Positions 26,539 to 36,043 of a stretch of DNA of 64,000 nucleotides are shown here, piece by piece. Where the stretch lies: contig BNCN01000009.1 of the NCBI GenBank assembly GCA_014656495.1, positions 62,001-126,000 on the forward strand. Reading direction: 5' to 3'. Below the pieces are notes generated by a model. It searched no databases. It had not been told where the DNA came from and saw nothing but the letters and a program-made list of their open reading frames with translations. Source of the stretch: Comamonas sp. KCTC 72670. GTDB taxonomy: Bacteria > Myxococcota > Myxococcia > Myxococcales > Myxococcaceae. A program made the position numbers and the translations under genes. Each line of letters begins with the position of its first letter. Positions within the stretch are counted from its first letter, which is position 1.

Positions 26539-27099
26539 ATGCGGCGGGTCTTTCAGCGGCTCACGGTGGTGTTCGCGGTGGCGGGGCTTTCCGCCGCGCA
26601 GGCGACCGCTGTCGGAGGCGTCTTCGAGTACGAGGAGCCCAGCGAAGCGCTCTTACGCTGCCTGAGTGAGGACCTGCCCGTGGCGGTGAAGGTCGACTAT
26701 CCCGTCAGCGATTGCGACGGGGGATCCCAAAGCACCTTCTACCTGAAGGTGACGCAAAGCGGCGCGGAGGTCTCGGGTCGAGGGGATGACCGGTTTGAAC
26801 CGGTCAAACTCAGTCCCAGGAAGCTGTCCCGGGCTGAAGGTGAGCGCATCCTCCAGGCTTTGACGCGCGCGATGCTTCGCGGCGAAACCGACTTGTCCTG
26901 TTCGGGCAAGTCGGCCAACTACATCACCATCGTCGAGTGGGCCTGTGGTGCCGTCGAGACGAAGCGCGGCATCGTCGAGTTCAGAGCACCCATATGCTCT
27001 TTGCACGACGGCGATGGCACGGATGCGATGGGCAGCTACGCGCGAGCCATCGGGGTTCGTGATGTCGCGGTGAAGGCACTGCGGCAGGCGCATCGCTGA
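26539..27099 (+). CDS. secreted protein of unknown function
   Basis: 186 residues. A signal peptide (LTVVFAVAGLSAAQATA) precedes a mature domain with six Cys (C43, C59 and others, including DLSCSGK, EWACGAV and PICSLHD), consistent with disulfides outside the cytoplasm. Alternating hydrophobic strands (STFYLKVTQSG, YITIVEWA) suggest a small beta-rich fold. No family recognised. Confidence 0.6.
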   Translation: MRRVFQRLTVVFAVAGLSAAQATAVGGVFEYEEPSEALLRCLSEDLPVAVKVDYPVSDCDGGSQSTFYLKVTQSGAEVSGRGDDRFEPVKLSPRKLSRAEGERILQALTRAMLRGETDLSCSGKSANYITIVEWACGAVETKRGIVEFRAPICSLHDGDGTDAMGSYARAIGVRDVAVKALRQAHR

Positions 27100-27118
27100 T
27101 TCGCTGAAGGTCCGGCGC

Positions 27119-27138
27119 AGGAGCACGGAGGTGCTCCT
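27119..27138. terminator. hairpin between convergent genes
   Basis: AGGAGCAC (27119-27126), loop GGAG, GTGCTCCT (27131-27138): a perfect 8-bp stem in the 65-base gap between the genes ending at 27099 (+) and 27165 (-). Confidence 0.55.
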
Positions 27139-27164
27139 CCACACGCGGTCGCCTCACGCGCTCG

Positions 27165-29375
27165 CTACCGGCAGTCGGAATCCGCCGCGTCCGCGAATCC
27201 ATCCGCGTCGTTGTCCGCGCCATCCGCGCACCGGCCCGCCTCCGTCTCTGCGTACTCGCTGATGTGGAGCGTGTAGCGGATGGGCGTGTCCTGGTCGGGG
27301 TTCGCCATCCCGTCCACGACCACCAGCACCGTCTGTCCCTGCGCCAGCGTCACCTTCACCGCGGGCGAGCCCCGCGGGCCCGGGTTCGGATTGGCCGAGC
27401 ACCCCAGCTCCGTGCCCCGGCAGCCGGTGAGTACGTAGAGCGCGTTGCCCCACTCATTTGGCGCGGTGTCGAAGACGTAGGTGCCCGCCTTGGGCGCCGT
27501 CCACAGGTGTGCCCGGTCCTGCTGGAGCGGCGCGCCACATGTGCCCTGGAACCCGTCACCAGAGCCCGCCGTCTCACCGTGGAACGTCACGGGCAGCGCG
27601 CTGCCTAAATCATGGTGCGCGCACCCGCGTCCGCCGCAGCCGGGCGCGTCGTGACAGTCGGGGTCCGCGCAGTCCACCCAGCGGTCACCATCGTTATCCA
27701 TGCCATCGAAGCAGGAGCCGGCCTCGCTCGAACGTAGCTCATCGATGTGCAGCTCGAAGTACCCCGCGTTGAAGCGGTCGGGGCTGGCCGAGTCCACCAC
27801 CACCAGCACCGTCTGCCCCTTCACCAAGGGCACCGAGACCCGCGCGCCGCCGCCATAGCTGATGCCGTCCTTCGCGCACGCCAGCTCCGCGCCGCCACAA
27901 CCGCCGCTGCGCACGGAGATGAGCGAGCGCATCGCCGACTTCGCCGTGTCGAAGGTGAACAGCGCGCTCTTGGGCGCCCGCCACAAGAAGCCCCGGTCCG
28001 GAGCGCCGCCGCCGCCACACGAGGACTGGTGGTCATCCCCCGCGTGCGCCGTGGAGCCCTTCAGCATCACCGGCAGCATGTCGCCCAGGTCGCGGTCCAC
28101 GCACAGGGACGCGCTCGCGGCGCAGACGTTGGGGATGCCCGTCGCGCCGCAGGACTCGGGCGAGGTGCAGGTGCCACACTCCAGGACGCCGCCGCAGCCA
28201 TCCGGCACGGTGCCACACGTCTTGCCCAGCAGGCCGCAGGTGTACGGCCGGCAGGACATCGCCGCGCACACGTTGGGTGTTCCACCGCCGCCGCAGACCT
28301 CACCGTTCGCGCACGTCCCACACTCGAGCGCGCCGCCACAGCCATCCGGCACGGTGCCGCAATCAGTCCCCAGCGACTCGCACGTGGCCGGGGTGCAGAT
28401 GGGGTTGCCGCAAACATGGTCCACGCCGCCGCCGCCGCACGTCTGGTCTCCCGGGCAGAAGCCGCAGTCCAGGAGTCCACCGCAGCCATCCGGCACGTCA
28501 CCGCAGTTCTTCCCCTGGGATTCACAGGTGAGGGGCGTGCACACGCCGCTGCCACACACGTTGGGCTCGGCGCCACCGCACGTCTCTCCGTCCGCGCAGA
28601 CGCCACAGTCGAGCCTGCCGCCACAGCCGTCCGAGACAAGGCCGCAGTTCTTCCCCAGCGTCTCACACGTCCCCGGCAGGCACTGCGGACTGCTGCACAC
28701 GTTGGGGACGCCGCCGCCCCCACACGACAGGCCGTCCGCGCACGCGCCGCAGTCGAGCATGCCGCCACAGCCATCGGACACCTGCCCGCAGTTCTTCCCC
28801 AGCGCCCCGCAGGTGGTCCGCTTGCAGACGCCACGGCCGCACATGTTGGGCGTTCCGTCGCCCCCACACGTCAACCCCTCCGCGCACGCGCCGCAGTCCA
28901 GGACGCCGCCACAGCCATCCGGCACGGCGCCGCAGTTGCGCGCCAGGGACTCACAGGTGTCCGGGATGCAGGCGGGCTCGCCACACACGTTGGGGGTGCC
29001 ACCGCCGCCGCAGACCTCGGGGGCCTCACAACCGCCGCACTCGAGGACGCCGCCGCATCCATCCGAGACCTGTCCGCAGTTGCCGCCCAGGGCCTCGCAC
29101 GTGGTGGACTCGCAGGGGGCGGGGCCGCAGAGGTTGTGCCGTCCACCACCGCCGCAGACCTCGCCCGCACCGCATTGGCCGCACTGGAGCGTGCCGCCGC
29201 AGCCGTCGATGGCGATGCCACAGTCCATGCCCTGTGAGGCACAGGTCATCGGCTGACATGAGGACGCGGGCTGGCGGCTGTCCGCCGTCTCGTCGGGTTG
29301 CGACTGGCTGCACGCAACCCACAGCACCAGGCCACACGCCCAGAACCACGCTCCCCGTCGCCCCGCTCCGCGCAT
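27165..29375 (-). CDS. Cys-rich tandem-repeat lipoprotein with two beta domains
   Basis: 736 residues from the ATG at 29375 (GGGAG just upstream); a GTG 24 bases earlier is also possible. A lipobox ends in LWVACSQSQ (Cys22). Residues of about 37-419 are eight tandem repeats of 47-48 residues, each with eight Cys and the core NCGxVxDGCGGxLxCGxC, then CGGGGTPNVC. Two beta domains of about 125 residues follow, each with GQTVLVVVD and ended by an Asp/Asn-rich calcium-loop-like segment (DGMDNDGDRWVD; DGADNDADGFAD). This layout suggests a cell-surface adhesin or scaffold held together by about 32 disulfides. Convergent with the gene ending at 27099. Confidence 0.75.
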   Translation of the reverse strand: MRGAGRRGAWFWACGLVLWVACSQSQPDETADSRQPASSCQPMTCASQGMDCGIAIDGCGGTLQCGQCGAGEVCGGGGRHNLCGPAPCESTTCEALGGNCGQVSDGCGGVLECGGCEAPEVCGGGGTPNVCGEPACIPDTCESLARNCGAVPDGCGGVLDCGACAEGLTCGGDGTPNMCGRGVCKRTTCGALGKNCGQVSDGCGGMLDCGACADGLSCGGGGVPNVCSSPQCLPGTCETLGKNCGLVSDGCGGRLDCGVCADGETCGGAEPNVCGSGVCTPLTCESQGKNCGDVPDGCGGLLDCGFCPGDQTCGGGGVDHVCGNPICTPATCESLGTDCGTVPDGCGGALECGTCANGEVCGGGGTPNVCAAMSCRPYTCGLLGKTCGTVPDGCGGVLECGTCTSPESCGATGIPNVCAASASLCVDRDLGDMLPVMLKGSTAHAGDDHQSSCGGGGAPDRGFLWRAPKSALFTFDTAKSAMRSLISVRSGGCGGAELACAKDGISYGGGARVSVPLVKGQTVLVVVDSASPDRFNAGYFELHIDELRSSEAGSCFDGMDNDGDRWVDCADPDCHDAPGCGGRGCAHHDLGSALPVTFHGETAGSGDGFQGTCGAPLQQDRAHLWTAPKAGTYVFDTAPNEWGNALYVLTGCRGTELGCSANPNPGPRGSPAVKVTLAQGQTVLVVVDGMANPDQDTPIRYTLHISEYAETEAGRCADGADNDADGFADAADSDCR
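28119..29267 (-). repeat. eight tandem coding repeats of 141-144 bases
   Basis: Each unit encodes 47 or 48 residues with eight cysteines; unit 5 is one residue short (GGAEPNVC in place of GGGGTPNVC). Units 3-8 are the most alike at the DGCGG core. The period of about 144 bases is plain on both strands. Confidence 0.85.
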
Positions 29376-29611
29376 GCGCTCCCGTCCCGCCCTGGCCACC
29401 CGGACTCAACGTGGGGCTGACGCCTGCTCGTGCCCAGCGGCGGTGTGACTCGGGGTTGGACGGTGCACACACAGGGGCTCGAAGGAGCGGGGGGTGCTCA
29501 TGGGAGCGCCCGGTTTCCGACGTTCCCGTACCCGGCGAGCCCGCTGGCTCCAGGGTGAGGGGCGCTTCACCCTGCCATGTATCGGGCGGGAACGTCTGGG
29601 GAGGAGGGCAG

Positions 29612-31891
29612 GTGGCACGTCCTTGGACGTTCGCGCAGCGCGCGGGCGCCGGCTTCATCGTCTCGCTGCTGGTGGCGCTGGTGCTGGCGGGAACGTCCGT
29701 GGTGGCGCTGCTCTCCGTGCGGGCCAATCACAAGGCGCGCATCCTGGAGTTGTCCCGGGACGTGCTGGACATCAAACACCTGGAGCGGACGTTCAACGAC
29801 AAGGTGGTGAGCGGCCGGGCCTACGCGCTGTCGGGGGACTCGTTCTTCGCCCAGGACATGTCCGTCGCGCGCGAGCGCTTCATCGCCACCTATGAGTCGC
29901 TGAACAGCCGGCTCGGCGACGAGCCCATGGCCACGCTCCTGGAAGCCGTCTCCCACGCGGAGCTGGAGCACGAGGAGGCCGTGCAGGCGCTCATCATGGA
30001 GCGGGAGGATGGTGTCCCCCGCCAGCGCCTGGAGCAGATTTTCGACGGGCACGTCGCGGACACACGCCGCCGCGCGGTGAACAGCCTGAGGGCACTCCAC
30101 CAGCATTCGGAGGCGAGGCTGTCCCAGGGCATTCACGAGAGCCTGGCGACGGACCGGAGCGCGCTCGGGTTGTCGTTGTTCGCGGGGAGCCTGGGGCTGG
30201 CGGGCGCGACGATGTTGGCGTGGACCCTGACCCGCAGGCTGCGTCCCATCCAGCAGGAGGCGGAGGCCAACGCCGAGCGCTTCCAGCTCCTCGTGGAGGG
30301 TGTGCGCGACTACGCGCTCTTCCTGTTGGACTCACGCGGCCGGGTGGAGAGCTGGAACCCGGGGGCCGAGCGCATCATGGGCTACCGCGAGGACGAAATC
30401 CTGGGCCAGCCCTCCAGCCTGTTCTATCCGCCCGATGCGGTGGTGGCGGGGATTTCGGGGAAGGACCTCGAGCGGGCCTCGAGGGATGGGCGCTTGCACA
30501 CCGAGGGTTGGCGGGTGCGCAAGGATGGCTCGCGTTACCTCGCGGATGTCAGCATCACCGTGCTGCAGGACGGGCGTGGGCGACCCCGGGGCTTCGCGAT
30601 GGTGACGCGCGACATCACCGAGCGCCGGCGCGCCGAACGCACGCAGCAGCTCCTGGCGGAGGCCGGCGGCCTGTTCCACCAGTTCCAGGACCCGGACCAG
30701 ACCGTGGCCGAGCTGACACGCATCATGGTGCCGGAGGTGGCGGACGCGTGCCTGCTCTACCTGGCGACGCCGGACGGCAGCGACCTGTGGCCGCGGGCCA
30801 TCGCGCACGCGGTGCCGGAGAAGGAGCAATGGTTGTGGGACTCGGCGCGGCGCTTTCCGCCTCCGCGTGACGCGCAGTGGGGCATCTGGCAGGTGATGCG
30901 CACGGGACGCTCCGAGCTCATCAGTGACGTCTCGCCGGAGACCCTGTCGCAGGGACTGGGCGGGCCGGAGCACCTGTCCTCGGTGGAGAAGGTGGGCGTG
31001 CGGTCCTACCTCGCGGTGCCGCTGCGGGTGGGGCAGCAGATGCGGGGGGTGTTCGTGTTGCTCACGTCCTCGCCGGAGCGACGCTTGACGGTGGCGGACC
31101 AGGTCTTCGTGGAGGAGGTCGCGGGGCGGGCGGCGCTCGCGTTGGACAACGCGCGGCTCTGGAGCGAGGCGCAGGAGGCGGTGGAGCTCATCGGCGTGGC
31201 GGCGCACGACCTGGGCAATCCGCTGAACACCTTGCAGCTGTTGTTGCACCGGCTGCAGGGCTTGGAGCTGACGGGAGGCCAGAAGGCGCGAAGCGGCCTG
31301 GCGGCGGCGCTGCGGCAGACCCAGCGCCTGGGGCAACTGCTGCACAACCTGTTGGACCTGTCGCGGCTGTCATCGGGGAAGCTGACGCTGGACGTGGCGC
31401 CGGTGGACCTGGCGGAGCTGGTGCACGAGGTGGCGGAGCGCTTCTCCGAACAGGCGGCCGACGCGGGTTGCAAGCTGGAGCTCGACATGGAGCCGGGGCT
31501 GGTGGGCCGGTGGGACCGGCTGCGATTGGACCGGGTGGTGACGAACCTGCTGTCCAATGCGTTGAAGTTCGGCAAGGGCCACCCGGTGGAGATTCAGGTG
31601 GAGCCGGCGGGCATGGCGCGGGCGCGGCTGGTGGTGAGGGACCACGGCGAGGGCATCGCGCCAGAGGCACAGCGGCGCATCTTCGAGCGCTTCGAGCGGG
31701 AGCTCTCTGGAGGCAAGCACTCCGGCTTTGGGCTGGGGCTCTACATCGTCCGGCAACTGGTGGAGGCCCACGGCGGCACCATCCGCGTGGAGAGCGTGCC
31801 CGGTGAGGGCGCGACCTTCACGGTGGAGCTGCCGCTCTACCTGCGGAGCGCGGACCTGCGCGACGCCGCGGGCCCGCCGATGCATTCGTGA
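29612..31891 (+). CDS. orphan sensor histidine kinase (CHASE3-like, PAS, GAF, HisKA, HATPase)
   Basis: 759 residues from a GTG at 29612 preceded by GAGGAGGG; the open frame extends 378 bases upstream but that part lacks coding character. TM helices at about 12-36 and 185-206 flank a helical sensor like CHASE3 (SRDVLDIKHLERTFNDK, shortened use). A PAS domain spans about 222-338 (SWNPGAERIMGY, ending TRDITERR), GAF about 345-505, the phospho-acceptor is His532 in AAHDLGNPLNTL, and the ATPase has NLLSNALKFG, DHGEGIAPE and GFGLGLYIV. No response regulator adjoins it, so its partner is elsewhere. Confidence 0.9.
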   Translation: MARPWTFAQRAGAGFIVSLLVALVLAGTSVVALLSVRANHKARILELSRDVLDIKHLERTFNDKVVSGRAYALSGDSFFAQDMSVARERFIATYESLNSRLGDEPMATLLEAVSHAELEHEEAVQALIMEREDGVPRQRLEQIFDGHVADTRRRAVNSLRALHQHSEARLSQGIHESLATDRSALGLSLFAGSLGLAGATMLAWTLTRRLRPIQQEAEANAERFQLLVEGVRDYALFLLDSRGRVESWNPGAERIMGYREDEILGQPSSLFYPPDAVVAGISGKDLERASRDGRLHTEGWRVRKDGSRYLADVSITVLQDGRGRPRGFAMVTRDITERRRAERTQQLLAEAGGLFHQFQDPDQTVAELTRIMVPEVADACLLYLATPDGSDLWPRAIAHAVPEKEQWLWDSARRFPPPRDAQWGIWQVMRTGRSELISDVSPETLSQGLGGPEHLSSVEKVGVRSYLAVPLRVGQQMRGVFVLLTSSPERRLTVADQVFVEEVAGRAALALDNARLWSEAQEAVELIGVAAHDLGNPLNTLQLLLHRLQGLELTGGQKARSGLAAALRQTQRLGQLLHNLLDLSRLSSGKLTLDVAPVDLAELVHEVAERFSEQAADAGCKLELDMEPGLVGRWDRLRLDRVVTNLLSNALKFGKGHPVEIQVEPAGMARARLVVRDHGEGIAPEAQRRIFERFERELSGGKHSGFGLGLYIVRQLVEAHGGTIRVESVPGEGATFTVELPLYLRSADLRDAAGPPMHS

Positions 31892-31906
31892 AACACGCGG
31901 CGGTCA

Positions 31907-32809
31907 TCAGGCATGCAGCGGCGGCTGCGCGTCCACGAAGTGCCGCAAGGGGGAGTCCAGCTCCGGCGACTTCTCCTGCTCCTCCAGCAACTCGAACTCC
32001 AGCGAGTCGTGCGCGCAGAACACGGTGACGTCCCGGCCGTGCCGCTGCACCAGCTCGCGCAGGCGGCGCATGTTGTGCCATCGCAGGTAGCCGTCCTTCT
32101 GCATCAGCTTCTGATAGGCGCGCAGCACGGGTGTGCACCGGTACCGGTCCGGGGCCATCTCGCCGTGGTAGAAGTACGCGTCTCCGGCGTGCAGCAGCCA
32201 CCCGCTGCCGTTCTGGATGGCCACGCCCGCGTGGCCCAGCGTGTGACCCGGTAGCGGCACCAGCAGGATTTCCGGCGGCAGGCCCGTCAAATCCCGCACG
32301 CACTCGAAGCCGAACCAGCGCGCTCCGTCTCCACCCGATGGATACGTCACCCACTGTGTCTCATTCATCCACTGCAGCGGCCGGTAGCGGCGCCGGTCCA
32401 GCGGCGTCGCCTGGGCGAAGGCGCTCTGGTACTCGTCCGACAGCAGGTGGACCCGGGCGTGCGGGAAGTCATCCAGGCCGCCCGCGTGGTCGAAGTCCAG
32501 GTGGGTGAGGACGATGTCGCGCACGTCCTCGGCCCGGAAGCCCATGCGCTCAATCTGCCGGATGGCCGTGGAGCCTTCGCTGAGCTGAGGCCGCGCCAGC
32601 ACGTCGAGGAACATCGGCGCCAACCGGGGACGCGGGTGCTTCACGTCCTCCAGGCCGAAGCCGGTGTCCACCAGGACGAGCCCGCGCGGGCCTTCCACCA
32701 GGAGGCAGTGGCACGTCAGCGCCGCGGGCCCCTTGAAGCCCTTTCGCCCGTCCGCCAGGCGGCCACCCGGGGGACACAGGGTGGTGCAGTTCAGGTGGTG
32801 GATGCGCAT
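31907..32809 (-). CDS. metallo-beta-lactamase-fold hydrolase
   Basis: 300 residues. The metal motif is THLDFDHAGGL, so the classical HxHxDH reads HxDxDH, as in one group of lactonase-like MBL proteins. Further ligands are in PLPGHTLGHAG, LLHAGDAYF and, near the C-terminus, VFCAHDSLEF. An early LVDTGFG is typical. It has no signal peptide. It may cleave a lactone or thioester; a quorum-quenching role cannot be claimed from sequence. Convergent with the kinase gene, 15 bases apart. Confidence 0.83.
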   Translation of the reverse strand: MRIHHLNCTTLCPPGGRLADGRKGFKGPAALTCHCLLVEGPRGLVLVDTGFGLEDVKHPRPRLAPMFLDVLARPQLSEGSTAIRQIERMGFRAEDVRDIVLTHLDFDHAGGLDDFPHARVHLLSDEYQSAFAQATPLDRRRYRPLQWMNETQWVTYPSGGDGARWFGFECVRDLTGLPPEILLVPLPGHTLGHAGVAIQNGSGWLLHAGDAYFYHGEMAPDRYRCTPVLRAYQKLMQKDGYLRWHNMRRLRELVQRHGRDVTVFCAHDSLEFELLEEQEKSPELDSPLRHFVDAQPPLHA

Positions 32810-32946
32810 CGCTTCCGCTCCTCGCGAGGGAGCCGCAGGGGCGGCCCGGGTCCGGAGCTAAGGTGCGCTGCGTGCCGCCAAGGAGGAATCCGCGCGAGCG
32901 TGGCGGTGAGAGGCTCGCCCGCCCGGTGGGTGCCGAGGCGGTCGTC

Positions 32947-33441
32947 TCAGAGGTGCTGGAGCTGCTCGGCGGTGCGGGCTTCGCGGACGTCGCCGGTGTT
33001 GAGCGTGCTGGCGGGCTCGAAGAGGAGGACGTGCACCTCCTCCTCCGCCACGGGCCGGTGCTCGACGCCGCGGGGGATGATGATGAACTCACCGGGCCCC
33101 ACGTCCACCGTGCGCTCGCGCAGCTCCATGCGCAGGTGGCCGTGCAACACCAGGAACAGCTCGTCCTCGGACTCGTGATGGTGCCAGACGAAGGGCCCGT
33201 GCAACCGCGCGAGCCGCACGTGCTGGCCATTCAACTCGCCCACCACCTTCGGGGACCAGTGCTCGGAGAAGAGCGCCAGCTTCTGCGCGAGATTGACCTT
33301 GTCCACCTCGGGCGTGGGCGCGTCGAGCGCGCGGGCAGGCACCGCGGACTCCACGGCCCGGGCCGGATTCACGCGGCGGCGGGAATCCCACCGCGGGGGC
33401 CGACCCGTGAGGACTGTTGAACTTCGATGGGGCGCGCTCAT
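32947..33441 (-). CDS. cupin-domain protein
   Basis: 164 residues from the ATG at 33441. The first 45 residues are Arg/Pro/Ala-rich and may be disordered, or the true start may be internal. The cupin barrel has WHHHESEDELFLVLHGHL (metal motif 1, HHxxxxE) and PGEFIIIPRGVEHRPVAEE (motif 2, with His), so a metal site is likely. Such single cupins are isomerases, dioxygenases or sensors; the reaction here is unknown. It is upstream of the MBL hydrolase on the same strand, with a 137-base gap. Confidence 0.75.
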   Translation of the reverse strand: MSAPHRSSTVLTGRPPRWDSRRRVNPARAVESAVPARALDAPTPEVDKVNLAQKLALFSEHWSPKVVGELNGQHVRLARLHGPFVWHHHESEDELFLVLHGHLRMELRERTVDVGPGEFIIIPRGVEHRPVAEEEVHVLLFEPASTLNTGDVREARTAEQLQHL

Positions 33442-33619
33442 GCGGGTGTGTTCTCCTTCCGCGGCGCCGCTGGGATGGCTCGCGCCATGAATTCGACTTC
33501 GATTGTCTGCCTTCTGCGCAAGATAATCCCGCCTGTCGGCGGACGGGAGTGGTAGCGAGGTCGACTACCGGACGGATGGCGTGAAACAGCACGCCCACGT
33601 GTCGCGAAGCTGTCTCATC

Positions 33620-34552
33620 TCAGTCTGGGAAGAACATCGGGTCGCGCGTGGTGACGAACGAAGAGATGGCCGTGGCCACCTCCGAGGGCAGTCCGGTGAA
33701 CTGCACGCCCACGCCCGGCATCAGCTCCGGGGTGCGGGCGTTGGCCTCGCGCACCCAGCGCACCACGCCCGTCACCTTCATGGGCCGCCCGCCCGGCAGG
33801 GTGAAGTCGAGCTCCACCTGCGTGCCGCGAGGCACCGCGTCCACGGTGGCGATGAAGACGCCGCCCTCACTGATGTCCAATGAGAAACCCGTGAAGAAGT
33901 TGGAGTCGCTGCGCATGTCGATGGACGTGTGCATCCGCACCCGCCCGTTTCGCCGGGCATCCTTCCCGTCCGGAGGCGCCGCGGGCCGGACCCCGGCGGG
34001 CGGGACGGGAGCATGCCCCCGGGCACTCGCCGCGGCGGCGGCCCGTGCCAGCTCCGCCTGCCGGTTCTTCGCGGCCTCCTGCTGTGCCCGCGTGGCGGCT
34101 TCCTGACGGGCCCGGGCCGCGTCGGCCTGCCGCTTCAACACGGCCTCCGCCTCCGTCACGGCGCGAGCCACCTGGGCCGCCTGCTCCTGATGCGCCCGCA
34201 GCAGGGCCTGCATCTCCGAGCCCGCCTGCCGCCGGGCCTGCAACGCGGCCTGCCGGGCCTCCAGCGCCTTCGCGCGGGGCCCGTCGACCTCCAGCGCGGG
34301 CGCCGCGGCGACCTGCAGCCGGGCGGCCTGTTCCCCCAGCATGGGGTCCGCGCCGGGGGCCTGGTGGGCCTTCGTCAGCGCCTGCCGGGTCTGCTCCAGC
34401 CGCGCGGTGAGCGCGGACGCCTCCGCGCTGGCCTGGGCCAGTTGCTCATGGAGCCGGGCCTCCAGCGTGGACAGCTCATTCTCGGCGCGAGCCAGCTCCG
34501 CTTCACGGGAAGCGGAAGGGGGCATGCGGGCAGCAGGGGACGGCGAGGTCAT
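33620..34552 (-). CDS. PilZ-domain protein with coiled-coil N-terminus (TIGR02266-like)
   Basis: 310 residues from the ATG at 34552. About residues 10-190 are an Ala/Glu/Arg/Gln-rich coiled coil (ARAENELSTLEARLHEQ). The C-terminal PilZ domain begins RRNGRVRMHTSIDM and continues LDISEGGVFIAT, then GTQVELDFTLPGG and GVVRWVRE. The second cyclic-di-GMP motif (D/NxSxxG) is present as DISEGG. The usual RxxxR arm is only partly seen (RRNGR). It resembles the myxobacterial TIGR02266 proteins. Likely a c-di-GMP receptor or a PilZ-fold adaptor for motility or polarity. Confidence 0.8.
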   Translation of the reverse strand: MTSPSPAARMPPSASREAELARAENELSTLEARLHEQLAQASAEASALTARLEQTRQALTKAHQAPGADPMLGEQAARLQVAAAPALEVDGPRAKALEARQAALQARRQAGSEMQALLRAHQEQAAQVARAVTEAEAVLKRQADAARARQEAATRAQQEAAKNRQAELARAAAAASARGHAPVPPAGVRPAAPPDGKDARRNGRVRMHTSIDMRSDSNFFTGFSLDISEGGVFIATVDAVPRGTQVELDFTLPGGRPMKVTGVVRWVREANARTPELMPGVGVQFTGLPSEVATAISSFVTTRDPMFFPD

Positions 34553-34690
34553 TCGCTTGAGACTCCAGGGGCGCCCACTGTAGCGCCCCCCCGGCGACGC
34601 CACGAGCCCCACGCGCCGCGCCCCGAATGACCCAGGGCCTCACCGCCCCGCTGAGAGCAGGCAGGCGGTCACGCCCCGGGCCGCGTCCGC

Positions 34691-36043
34691 TCAGTCCGCG
34701 CCCTTGATGCAGGCCACCGGCTTGAGGCGGTGGGCCACCCGGGCGAGCCCCGCCAGCTCCACCGTCTCCAGGACGTCGTCCAGGTTCTTGTAGCAAGGCC
34801 CGGATTCATCCAGCGGCGTCTGCCGGGTGTTGAGGAGGATGCCGGCCTCGGCCATGCGCTTGTCGGTGGCGTCCTGCTTCAGCACGCGCCGCGCCTCACT
34901 GCGGGACATGCGCCGGCCAGAGCCGTGATTCACCGAGTAGATGGACTTCTCCGCGCCCGGCTCCGCGAAGAGGATGGCGCTGCCCGTCTCCATGGAGCCC
35001 GGGATGAGGATGGGGTGCCCCGACTTCTCCCACGGCGTGCCCTTGAGCGCGGGGTGTCCGCCCGGGAACGCCCGCGTGGCGCCCTTGCGCGCGACGAACT
35101 TCCCGGCCTCCTTCTGGATGAGGTTGTGGGAGATTTCGTAATACACGCTGGCCGTGCCGCCGAAGACGGCCTCCAGCGCGTCGCACACCGCCTCACCGAT
35201 GATGAGCCGGTTGGCCACCGCGAAGTTGGCCGCCATGTTGTGCAGGTTCCAATACGCGCGGCCCAGCGGGCTCTCCGCGTCCAGCCAGACATGGTCCTCG
35301 CTGCGGCTCTTGAGGCCCAGCTGCGCGGCGCCCTCCACGAAGAAGTGCTTGGCGATGTTCCACCCGAAGCCCCGGCTGCCGGTGTGCAGCATCACCCACA
35401 CGCGGCCGTCCTGGTCGACCTGCATCTCGGTGAAGTGGTTGCCACCGCCCAGACTGCCCAACTGCTCGCGCTTGCCGAAGGCGCGCTCGGGGATGTCCAC
35501 CCGGTCATCCTCGACGGGGATGTAGTCGCGTTCGGTGACGGAGTTGCCCCGGCCCAGGGCCTTGGCGCCATGGCGCACCACGTCTCCGAAGGTGCGGTCC
35601 GTGACACGCCGCTGCTTCTGCACGCGGCTGGCGCCCACGCCCACGGCGATGCGCTTCGTCACCTCGTCAATCCAGCGGCGGCGCTTCGTGGCGTCGGCGA
35701 CGTCCTCGGCCATGAGCGTCGTCTGGAGCTGCACCATGCCGCAGCCGATGTCGTACCCGGCGGCGGTGGGCAGCAGGATGCCGTCCGTCTCCACCACCGT
35801 GCCGATGGGGACCCCGTAGCCCAGATGACAGTCCGGCGTGACGGCGACGCGGGTGACCCCGGGGAAGGAGGCGGCATTCACCACCTGATCAAAGACGGAG
35901 TCCTCCAGGCCAGGTTGCTCAGGGCCCTCCCCCCACAGCAACTTGTCGGACAGGAACAGGTCCGCATCGACCTTCATGCTCTTGGTCTTCGGCAGGGTGT
36001 AGTGCCCCTCCGAGACCTTCTCCAGCCGCTGCTTCCAACTCAT
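34691..36043 (-). CDS. rtcB: RtcB-type RNA-splicing ligase
   Basis: 450 residues. Conserved parts include VTPDCHLGYGVPIGTV, GYDIGCGMVQ (metal Asp/Cys), GSLGGGNHFTEM, VMLHTGSRGFG and, near residue 370, NHGSGRRMSR with the His that is guanylylated. All metal ligands I can check are present. The enzyme joins 2',3'-cyclic-phosphate and 5'-OH RNA ends using GTP and Mn, repairing cleaved tRNA or rRNA. There is no rtcA or rtcR next to it; the flanking genes are PilZ and a secreted peptide. Confidence 0.93.
   Translation of the reverse strand: MSWKQRLEKVSEGHYTLPKTKSMKVDADLFLSDKLLWGEGPEQPGLEDSVFDQVVNAASFPGVTRVAVTPDCHLGYGVPIGTVVETDGILLPTAAGYDIGCGMVQLQTTLMAEDVADATKRRRWIDEVTKRIAVGVGASRVQKQRRVTDRTFGDVVRHGAKALGRGNSVTERDYIPVEDDRVDIPERAFGKREQLGSLGGGNHFTEMQVDQDGRVWVMLHTGSRGFGWNIAKHFFVEGAAQLGLKSRSEDHVWLDAESPLGRAYWNLHNMAANFAVANRLIIGEAVCDALEAVFGGTASVYYEISHNLIQKEAGKFVARKGATRAFPGGHPALKGTPWEKSGHPILIPGSMETGSAILFAEPGAEKSIYSVNHGSGRRMSRSEARRVLKQDATDKRMAEAGILLNTRQTPLDESGPCYKNLDDVLETVELAGLARVAHRLKPVACIKGAD

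Noticed and set aside
28119-29267. Regular 144-base repeats considered as CRISPR or minisatellite
   Set aside because: Units are too long, have no spacer-repeat alternation and keep the reading frame of a Cys-rich protein.
29611-29625. TGGCACGTCCTTGGA as a sigma-54 promoter
   Set aside because: The -12 box should read TTGC and here reads TTGG, and the site overlaps the chosen start codon of the kinase.
31907-32809. MBL protein as an AHL lactonase
   Set aside because: The HxDxDH variant and lack of a defining lactonase signature do not allow this substrate to be named.
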